DNA from: an uncultured Pelagibacteraceae bacterium
GTDB taxonomy: Bacteria; Pseudomonadota; Alphaproteobacteria; Pelagibacterales; AG-422-B15
Direction: 5' to 3'
Length of the DNA stretch: 64,000 nucleotides
NCBI GenBank assembly: GCA_902517885.1
Contig: CABYDZ010000001.1
Location: 62,001-126,000 of the forward strand
The notes under the pieces are model-generated. The model made no database searches and was not told the origin of the DNA. It saw only the letters and a list, made by a program, of their open reading frames with translations. Shown here one piece after another: positions 51,510 to 58,650 of this stretch. The translations under genes and the position numbers were made by a program. Within the stretch, counting starts at the first letter, position 1; each line of letters starts with the position of its first letter.

Positions 51510-51823
51510 GTTATCCGTTCGATCCATTCATAAGCCCCGTTCCAATATCCTTGAAGCCCTCTAAGACAAACAAAAAACCAGTAATAAAGAAAATAGAACC
51601 ACGTGCAACGAAGGTCATACAAACACCTGATCCTTTAAAACAAAAGCTAATGGAGGGTAAACCTTTAATACAAAAGCTACTGAGAGCAAAAGAGATTGAT
51701 GCAAAGCTCACGATGAAACGGAAACATAATCAAAAAGATGGTGAGTATTTTGCACTGCTAGAAGAATTTCACACCAATAGCAAAGACATAGAGATTGAAA
51801 GCTATAAGGGAGAAAAAAAATGA
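51506..51823 (+). CDS. Hypothetical element protein, 105 aa, basic
   Basis: ATGA overlaps; intact ORF. Confidence 0.65.
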   Translation: MSYPFDPFISPVPISLKPSKTNKKPVIKKIEPRATKVIQTPDPLKQKLMEGKPLIQKLLRAKEIDAKLTMKRKHNQKDGEYFALLEEFHTNSKDIEIESYKGEKK

Positions 51824-52077
51824 CAATTAAAGAAATGCCAAGTGTATTAGAGGATATTGAGAAGAAGTTTTATACGGCTACGGTCACTAAGATCAGATCT
51901 ACAGCAACTAAAGGTGATTTTAAAAATGCATTTAAGTTTATTAACCGTGCTGAGTTGGCAGATGGGATCAAACGTAAACTTTTTGCTGAGGTACAAAAAC
52001 TTCAAATTATGCATGGCATGCCACATAACGAGTTAGACGACAATCCCTATATGGAGACTAGTGAATGGAAGAATTAA
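51820..52077 (+). CDS. Hypothetical element protein, 85 aa
   Basis: ATGA overlap upstream; 13-bp overlap downstream. Confidence 0.65.
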   Translation: MTIKEMPSVLEDIEKKFYTATVTKIRSTATKGDFKNAFKFINRAELADGIKRKLFAEVQKLQIMHGMPHNELDDNPYMETSEWKN

Positions 52078-52433
52078 TAACGATAGAAGGTAGAAAATAT
52101 CATAAGGCTTATTTAGAGCACTGTCTTAAAAATGATTTATGGATTGGTTTTGCAAGACAGAGGACAGAAAATTCAACATACGACGAAACTTATACCGCAG
52201 TTAAACAATGGTTGATCCCATTGATAACTGAGGACAGCAATTTTACAAAGGGAGCACTGATGAAGTATGCACGAGAGAACTATAAAGGCCCTTGTGCTTA
52301 CAAAGACGTGGGTAAAGTTGTGAGTAGGATTGTCAGTGATGAATGCACCAGCAGATTTGGGTTGTGGTGCAAAGAAACTACTAAATTAAAAATACGTATG
52401 AGAGTGAAACATGGAAAGTCAAACACAATCTAG
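52065..52433 (+). CDS. Hypothetical element protein, 122 aa
   Basis: Overlaps both neighbours; intact ORF. Confidence 0.65.
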   Translation: MEELITIEGRKYHKAYLEHCLKNDLWIGFARQRTENSTYDETYTAVKQWLIPLITEDSNFTKGALMKYARENYKGPCAYKDVGKVVSRIVSDECTSRFGLWCKETTKLKIRMRVKHGKSNTI

Positions 52434-54840
52434 ACAATTTGAAAAACTATTTGAAGGAAAGAAGAAGAGCCACGGTTATCTAAAAGGGATGAGGTGGGAC
52501 GATATAGATGCGGACGGTAAGTGTAGTAAAGACGCCCGGACCAGACACAGACCGCCCAACTTTCATAATCATTTAAACGGTATAGAAAAGATTGGGATCA
52601 TACCGTTTGTATCTAGTGATAGATGTAAATGGGGTGCTGTTGATGTAGATGAATACAGCAATCTTGATCACAAAAAATTAGTAAACAAACTCAGAGATAA
52701 AAAAATTCCTGGTGTAGTCACCAGATCAACAAACGGGGGAGCACATATATGGTTCTTCTTTGACAAACCTGTGCCCAGTCACCTGCTAGTGAGCAGACTA
52801 AGAGGTGTTAGATGTGAACTAGGTATGAACCCGAAGGGTGAAGTGTTTCCAAAACAAACAGCCTTGGGGCCAGGTGATACCGGCAATTATTTATTCCTGC
52901 CTTACTTTCCTAAAAAGATTGATACGGCAAACAAACAATTTGTTGATGGATGTGACACCTATTGCATCACTGAAGAGGGCAAAGAGTTAAGTCTTGAAGA
53001 GTTTGAAGATTACGCAACAGCTTATGTCAGCAATAAGTTAAACGATATGAAGGTGGATGGATGGATTGATAATGGAGAAGAATACACTCAAAGTGAGTCC
53101 GTTGATCCCGAGGATGTTGAGGAAGGGTTAGAGGATGCACCGTCCTGTGTGCAGTTTTGTTCTAGTCAAATAACTAAAGCCGGTAAAGGTAGAGATGTTT
53201 TTATGTATGCTTACACCCTCTATAAACTGAAAAAGAATGGCGTTGTATCAATCAACGATATGAAGTGGTTGAACAAAAAATATGATCCTCCGCTGGCAGA
53301 CGATGATCTAACAAGAATACATAAACAGGTGCATAAAAATAAAAAGCAGCAATATAATTGTGAGGCAGTTAAACCTTACTACTGCAATAAAGAAACTTGT
53401 CGTTTACAGAAATATGGTATCGGTAGCGGTGGCGGAGACAGCTATTTTGATAATTGGTTGTATGTAAAATATCCACCACAGGTGGTGAAGTTGAAACCGG
53501 AACCAAAAGTTTACAAAACATTCGAAGCCAAAGAAGTGATGCTGGTAGAGCGTGGAATGATCCAGGTTAGTGCAAAAAGTACAATTCACCCAGGACACTT
53601 ATATCTTGATAAAATTGCCAGACACAATGCGGTGGACTACTTGGAGTGGCATCCTGCTAAGCCAGAGATTTTTCATACAAGGGTTAAAAACGGAACTGTC
53701 AAAGTGTTTAATAACTTTGTCCCAACAAATGTAGAGCCCGTTGAAGGTGATACAGCACAGTGGGAGGACTACTTAGACACTAGATTTAAACACCCAGAAT
53801 ATAGAAAATGGTTTGAAGATTTCTGGGCTCACAAAATACAAAAGCCTGAAGTCAGAATAATGTCAAATATATTATTAATCAGTGATTGGGGTGGCACTGG
53901 TAAGTCTCTTATTGGTGAAACAATGGAAGAATTATTTGGCGTACACAACACAGCAAACATAAGTTTAGATGCGATGGAGAGTGGTTGGGCTGATGTTGTT
54001 ATGAACAAACTACTGATCACAGTAGAAGAGATTTATGACACAGGACAGCACAGAGCAAAAATTGCATCAATAATAAAAAGATTAACAACAATCAAAAATG
54101 AATATGGAAATATGAAATATGGAAAGTTTCAACAGGCGGAAGTTTATGGATCTCTATATTTTCAATCAAACTCTAGGTCAGCAATCACAGTTAAGAAACA
54201 GGACCGTCGCCCGGGTATTTATAAATTGGATAACGATAAAGAGGAATTAATGGAGCAAAACAATAAGGAAGGCGACCTATTGAAAGAATGGTTGGATGAA
54301 GAGGATGGTTATGGAAAATTACTGCATCGTCTTTTAACTCGAGATGTATCGGACTTCTCACCTACTGCTGTGCCGCCACAAACAGAGGCAAAAAAGATGA
54401 TGGTTGCCAACACAGCAGGATTTAAATACGCAAAAATTATGACAGCTTGGAATGACAGGATGTTTCCATTTACTTCACAATCAAAGGTCTATTGTCCAAG
54501 ATGGATAGCACATTTACTCAAATGTGATCCCGAGGAAGTAGAGGCATTATTTGTTGATCAACTTGGTTGTCAGAGACTTGGCAGAGTGCAGAATGTGGAC
54601 TTTGTGATCTATGACAGAAACAACAACAATAAGCCGTTCCAGGTGGACTCAACACGAACTGAAGTCATTCTTTACACAAATGATCCCGATTTAATTGCTA
54701 ACAAAGAAACTATGAAGCCAAAACATTGGATGGAATACTACCTGCACCCAATACAACACGGAGGTAAAAACTATTATGGACAAGATGACAGGGTAAATGT
54801 GAATCTTTTAGAGGTGCTTAACACGGATAACACGGATTGA
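52411..54840 (+). CDS. Primase-polymerase (AEP, TOTE-primase-like) fused to SF3/NrS-1-like helicase
   Basis: WGAVDVDEYSNLDHKKLVNKL...VVTRSTNGGAHIWFFFDKPV (AEP core); LISDWGGTGKSLIGETMEELFG (Walker A); KLLITVEEIYDT; YFQSNSRSAI (SF3 motif C-like). Confidence 0.88.
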   Translation: MESQTQSRQFEKLFEGKKKSHGYLKGMRWDDIDADGKCSKDARTRHRPPNFHNHLNGIEKIGIIPFVSSDRCKWGAVDVDEYSNLDHKKLVNKLRDKKIPGVVTRSTNGGAHIWFFFDKPVPSHLLVSRLRGVRCELGMNPKGEVFPKQTALGPGDTGNYLFLPYFPKKIDTANKQFVDGCDTYCITEEGKELSLEEFEDYATAYVSNKLNDMKVDGWIDNGEEYTQSESVDPEDVEEGLEDAPSCVQFCSSQITKAGKGRDVFMYAYTLYKLKKNGVVSINDMKWLNKKYDPPLADDDLTRIHKQVHKNKKQQYNCEAVKPYYCNKETCRLQKYGIGSGGGDSYFDNWLYVKYPPQVVKLKPEPKVYKTFEAKEVMLVERGMIQVSAKSTIHPGHLYLDKIARHNAVDYLEWHPAKPEIFHTRVKNGTVKVFNNFVPTNVEPVEGDTAQWEDYLDTRFKHPEYRKWFEDFWAHKIQKPEVRIMSNILLISDWGGTGKSLIGETMEELFGVHNTANISLDAMESGWADVVMNKLLITVEEIYDTGQHRAKIASIIKRLTTIKNEYGNMKYGKFQQAEVYGSLYFQSNSRSAITVKKQDRRPGIYKLDNDKEELMEQNNKEGDLLKEWLDEEDGYGKLLHRLLTRDVSDFSPTAVPPQTEAKKMMVANTAGFKYAKIMTAWNDRMFPFTSQSKVYCPRWIAHLLKCDPEEVEALFVDQLGCQRLGRVQNVDFVIYDRNNNNKPFQVDSTRTEVILYTNDPDLIANKETMKPKHWMEYYLHPIQHGGKNYYGQDDRVNVNLLEVLNTDNTD

Positions 54841-55510
54841 GACCACCAGACTGCCAAAGACTAAGCCGGACACACAGCCACGGGCCAAAAGAAATCTCTT
54901 TTTATGTATGTGATGCTTGTTAAGCGTGTGAATTGGTGTGTACCAACGGGCTGATGAAGTTAATTGCTTGTTAAGCATGTTAAGCGTCCAAGAAACTATA
55001 GTGAGGATTCACAGTAATATACAAATATGTTATGCTGCTGATATGGAAGATCTCTACCCATACACACAACTAGAATATGCAAAATTGCTTGGTTTATCTA
55101 AGGCAGGACTAATATCGAGAAGAAAAACTGGGAAGTTAGAAGGGCAATATATCGTAAAAGATAAATGTTATTACTATGCGCGCCTGCGTCCAGATCAAGT
55201 AAAACCCACACCTAAAACACACACCAAACCACGCAGACGGGGCGCTCACAATTCAGGGTCCGCGCTCCATTATCCAAACCAGGCTTTTAAAGAGCATAAC
55301 GAAGTGAAGATGTTGGCAAAGATAAGATCAAACCTGGATCAAGAAACGTTGGATTTGATCCCTGAGGCAGTAGAGATAGCAAAGCAGAAACGGCAAGATA
55401 GGATTAAAGAGACTATTAAATCTATCGATCAACCTACAAAGCAATATTCGACAGGATTATATAATCCAAAACATGTTACGCCAAGCTGGCGACCATTAGG
55501 TGTTAAGCGT
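54815..55510. repeat. Iteron-like repeats of TGTTAAGC(G/A)T
   Basis: TGTTAAGCGT at 54918-54927, 54978-54987, 55501-55510; TGTTAAGCAT at 54969-54978; reverse TGCTTAACA at 54815-54823. Confidence 0.6.
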
Positions 55511-55537
55511 ATTGCACGAAACTATAAATATTATTAA
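55043..55537 (+). CDS. Putative DNA-binding protein (N-terminal HTH), element-encoded
   Basis: YTQLEYAKLLGLSKAGLISRRKTGKLEGQYI; ATG at 55043 preferred over 54938. Confidence 0.6.
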   Translation: MEDLYPYTQLEYAKLLGLSKAGLISRRKTGKLEGQYIVKDKCYYYARLRPDQVKPTPKTHTKPRRRGAHNSGSALHYPNQAFKEHNEVKMLAKIRSNLDQETLDLIPEAVEIAKQKRQDRIKETIKSIDQPTKQYSTGLYNPKHVTPSWRPLGVKRIARNYKYY

Positions 55538-55606
55538 ATATAACGGTATTCGCTCTCAAACGAATAAACTGGAGTTGTCCATTATCCCAAGTGGATGGCT
55601 CCAGAC

Positions 55607-55843
55607 TTAATAGTCTAACCAACCCCAAGTTGCTCGAGGTTTTTTGTAGCGAAGTGATACTAAATACATATCGAGATATAACTCCCGGCGGTATTCTTTG
55701 TAATATATTTCATCAGATTGTTTATCGACCATCTTCTTCCAGTGCCTACGGGATCTGTAATAATCGGTGAGGGGAGATTGCAGTGGCGTATTCTTCTTTG
55801 GTTTATACCAACTCATCAGTCGGAATTTGTTTACATGATCCAC
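55607..55843 (-). CDS. Small basic, aromatic-rich hypothetical protein (78 aa)
   Basis: Only minus-strand ORF of the element with plausible composition; convergent with 55043 ORF. Confidence 0.45.
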   Translation of the reverse strand: MDHVNKFRLMSWYKPKKNTPLQSPLTDYYRSRRHWKKMVDKQSDEIYYKEYRRELYLDMYLVSLRYKKPRATWGWLDY

Positions 55844-55969
55844 TCAAAACCAATAACATAAAATCCCATACCCCTTCAAAATAAATTTCATAAAATTTTT
55901 AGCATCTGTGAATGAATGGATCTTTGTTATTACGTCTTGCTGTGTACGAACCTAATAATATACAGCCGC

Positions 55970-56060
55970 TTGGGTGGGACCTCTCTTAAAGTTATATCAA
56001 AAAGCATGCTTTGAGACCCCTATCGAGAGCAAAGCGAAGGCCGAAGGCCTGAGCTTTTTT
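55970..56060 (+). ncRNA. Candidate structured small RNA ending in an intrinsic terminator
   Basis: TTGCTG-N16-TATACA (55937-55964); GGG..TCTC..AAAG pairing with CTTTGAGACCCC; terminal hairpin AAAGC-GA-AGGCC-GAA-GGCCT-GA-GCTTTTTT. Confidence 0.4.
56031..56060 (+). terminator. Intrinsic terminator with symmetric GA/GA internal loop
   Basis: AAAGC GA AGGCC GAA GGCCT GA GCTTTTTT. Confidence 0.7.
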
Positions 56061-56218
56061 GACCAAGCCCACAAGTGCAACCATTTACTTACGAATGTAA
56101 GCCAAATAACCACTGTTGCTTAATCAAATTGTTGAGTCAAATCAGTAACTTAATTCGAATTAATAAAGTGTTTTAAGTATTTATTGCTTATTTTTTGAGT
56201 ATATACAACGCTTTCCTG

Positions 56219-56238
56219 TGGTGTAAATGTGGTGTAAA
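56219..56238 (+). repeat. Right arm-type repeat pair TGGTGTAAA x2 (11-bp period)
   Basis: TGGTGTAAATGTGGTGTAAA; same spacing as 47267-47286. Confidence 0.75.
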
Positions 56239-56296
56239 TACGGGCCCGTTAAATAGTTTACAACAAAATCAATGGTTTAGGGTAACCCTCATATAC

Positions 56297-56304
56297 TTAC
56301 CAAT
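56297..56304. repeat. attR core TTACCAAT
   Basis: Direct repeat of 47127-47134. Confidence 0.8.
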
Positions 56305-56333
56305 GCGTTGCACTACCATTGTGCTATGGGGGC
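56297..56333 (-). tRNA. 5' half of the split tRNA-Thr(GGU)-like gene (acceptor, D arm, anticodon loop)
   Basis: Minus strand GCCCCCA-TA-GCAC-AATGGTA-GTGC-A-ACGCA-TTGGTAA; acceptor pairs with TGGGGGC at 47094-47100, anticodon stem with TGCGT at 47122-47126. Confidence 0.8.
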
Positions 56334-56345
56334 TTGTTCTATTTA

Positions 56346-58136
56346 TTATCCTCCAATTGCGATCCCTTCTCTTCGAGGATCAGAGCCTCCTTCAAGATTT
56401 TCCCCAATATATATAGTATTTATTCCCGAAAAGTATTTTTTTAATTGTGTTTCGTAGCCCATTGATGAAAGCGCTTCTTTTAGAGTGTTAGCATTTGGAC
56501 CATCTTCAATGTCATATCTACCCCATCGATTAATTGCGTGAGGTAAAGATACAGATTGTTGTACATTCATATCCCAATCAATTAGAGAAATAAGAGAGTT
56601 TGCAACGAACCCAATAATATTACTCCCTCCCGGAGATCCAGTAATGTATATTGGCTTTCCTTCCTTCAGAACAATTGTTGGCGACATAGAAGATCTTGGG
56701 CGTTTACCTGGTTCTAGTCTATTGGAAATTAATTTCCCATCAATTTCATCGCGAAAAGAAAAATCTGTAAGTTGGTTGTTTAATAAGAACCCACTTTCTG
56801 TTAACAATCTTGATCCAAAAGCATTTTCTATTGAAGAAGTCATAGACAATGCGTTCCCATATTTATCATAAATTGATATATGAGTTGTTGATTGTAGCTC
56901 AAGTGAACCATCATCTGCATAATTGTATGTAACTTCTTGAGAAGGATTTCCAGCTTCAATATTTTCTGTTCTTGTTCCTAATTCTATTTTCTTAGATCTT
57001 TTTTTTAAATATTCATGATCAAGTAAACCTTTCATGGGAACATCAACAAAATCACTATCTGCTAAATATCTATCTCGATCAGCAAATGCTAACCGACTTG
57101 CATCACCAATCACCTGCCATGATTTAGGATCTTCGTAGCCAAGTGATTTTAAGTTAAATTCCTCAAGGATTTTTAAAATTTGTGCTACTGCAACTCCACC
57201 TGATGAGGGTGGCCCCATACCACAAACATTATGTTCTCTATAACTTATACAGACTGGATCGCGTTCTATTACGTTATAATTTTCTAAATCACTTTTCTCT
57301 AAATACCCAGGATTTTCAGAGTAGTTTTGAACTGTATTTACAACGTCATCAGCAATTTCCCCCTTATAGAAATCTTCAATACCATCTGTAGAAATTTTTT
57401 TTAGTGTTTCAGCATAAGCTCTATTCGTTATTATTTGTTTATATTTAAGATTATTTCCATCAGGTAAAAAGTATTTAGATGTTTGACTACTTTTTTTTAA
57501 TCTATCCGAGTCTCTTTCAATTGATGATGCTAACTTCTTTGACACGGGGAAGCCATTTTCCCCGAGATTTATTGCAGTGGTAAATAGATTTGACCACTTC
57601 ATTTTTCCCCATTTTTCATGTGCTTTAAACATTAACGCAGGCGTACCCGGTGTTCCCACAGAAAGACCACCAATTACAGCATCAAAAAATTTCTTAGTTT
57701 CCCCACTTTCGTTTTGAAACTGAGTTGTATATGAAGTTCTTGGTGCAGTTTCTCGTCCATCTAATGTGGTAACTGTATTGGTTTTGTTATCGTACCAAAT
57801 TAAGAAACTTCCACCACCAAGGCCAGAAGACTCTGGCTCTACTAACCCTAAAACCGATTGTGCAGCAATCATTGCATCTGCAGCTGTTCCGCCTTCCTCA
57901 AGAATTTTAGCTCCTGCCGCAGAAGCGTAAGAATTTGCCGTCACAATCATCCAGTCTTTCCCTAAAACTGGAACCACATCTTTTTTGGCCTGCATGGAAG
58001 AATTTATTTGTTCAGTATTTAAATCTTCATAATCAATAATAAACGTTTCTGGGTTAATTAGATCAGAGAGATCCTCAGCGTGAGAATTTTGGATTAGTAA
58101 GAAAGTTAATAAAATAAGAGAAAGTAGTTTTTTCAT
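56346..58136 (-). CDS. ggt: Gamma-glutamyltransferase
   Basis: ESSGLGGGSFLIWYD, TTHISIYDKYGNALSMTSSIE (catalytic Thr region), GSPGGSNI. Confidence 0.95.
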   Translation of the reverse strand: MKKLLSLILLTFLLIQNSHAEDLSDLINPETFIIDYEDLNTEQINSSMQAKKDVVPVLGKDWMIVTANSYASAAGAKILEEGGTAADAMIAAQSVLGLVEPESSGLGGGSFLIWYDNKTNTVTTLDGRETAPRTSYTTQFQNESGETKKFFDAVIGGLSVGTPGTPALMFKAHEKWGKMKWSNLFTTAINLGENGFPVSKKLASSIERDSDRLKKSSQTSKYFLPDGNNLKYKQIITNRAYAETLKKISTDGIEDFYKGEIADDVVNTVQNYSENPGYLEKSDLENYNVIERDPVCISYREHNVCGMGPPSSGGVAVAQILKILEEFNLKSLGYEDPKSWQVIGDASRLAFADRDRYLADSDFVDVPMKGLLDHEYLKKRSKKIELGTRTENIEAGNPSQEVTYNYADDGSLELQSTTHISIYDKYGNALSMTSSIENAFGSRLLTESGFLLNNQLTDFSFRDEIDGKLISNRLEPGKRPRSSMSPTIVLKEGKPIYITGSPGGSNIIGFVANSLISLIDWDMNVQQSVSLPHAINRWGRYDIEDGPNANTLKEALSSMGYETQLKKYFSGINTIYIGENLEGGSDPRREGIAIGG

Positions 58137-58159
58137 CTTATTCTCTATAGTTAATAGTT

Positions 58160-58576
58160 TTATTCATGTTTTAAATCCTGACACCAATCATATTTTTGTT
58201 TGCGATTATAAACAACGCCTAGCTTGTTTTTGACAATCTTACTTGATGCATCTTCACCATCAATTATTAAATATGATAATATTCTTCCAAAATAATCTTC
58301 CAGGTATTCGGTTTTAAATTCAATTGTTGATGCATTTGCAATAAGATCATTTAGGTAATCTCGTGCTTTTAAGCCTAGTTCTAGTTCAGCATTGCATTTC
58401 GGCTTGGATATTTCAGGGGTATCTAATTCAAGTAATCTAATTTTTTTCTTCATGCCATTGATTGTGACGTAGCAAGTATCTCCATCATAACAGAATTGAT
58501 CATTATACTGTCGAAGACTGATTTCAGCTTGAACAGTTGTAATCATGCTAAAAAATATAACGAGAATATATTTCAT
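58160..58576 (-). CDS. Thermonuclease family (SNase-like) secreted protein
   Basis: Signal peptide; YDGDTCYVTINGMKKKIRLLELDTPE. Confidence 0.85.
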   Translation of the reverse strand: MKYILVIFFSMITTVQAEISLRQYNDQFCYDGDTCYVTINGMKKKIRLLELDTPEISKPKCNAELELGLKARDYLNDLIANASTIEFKTEYLEDYFGRILSYLIIDGEDASSKIVKNKLGVVYNRKQKYDWCQDLKHE

Positions 58577-58650
58577 CTTAATAACTATAAATCTTGTTTT
58601 TATATGACAAACCCATTAGAAGACAATCAATATTATTTTATCACTCATCA

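Larger units (their letters stand above)
47127..56304. mobile_element. Integrated element (~9.2 kb) in tRNA-Thr(GGU)-like gene; possible phage-satellite or plasmid-like integrative element
   Basis: 8-bp core TTACCAAT at 47127-47134 and 56297-56304 at both ends inside the anticodon loop; integrase at one edge; PrimPol-SF3 helicase; TGGTGTAAA repeat pairs at both ends. Confidence 0.9.

Noticed and set aside
52411-55537. Anti-phage defence system (TOTE) reading of the primase
   Set aside because: None of the other TOTE conflict components (ATPase, TerY-P-like phosphoprotein, endonuclease) recognised nearby; replication role more likely
47090-56333. tRNA intron explanation for the split tRNA
   Set aside because: 9.2 kb insert with integrase, direct-repeat core and arm sites fits site-specific integration, not a group I/II or bulge-helix-bulge intron
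56265-56333. Reconstituted functional tRNA at attR
   Set aside because: Element sequence after TTGGTAA (GTATATGAGGGTTACCC...) cannot pair with ACGCA or with the acceptor GCCCCCA
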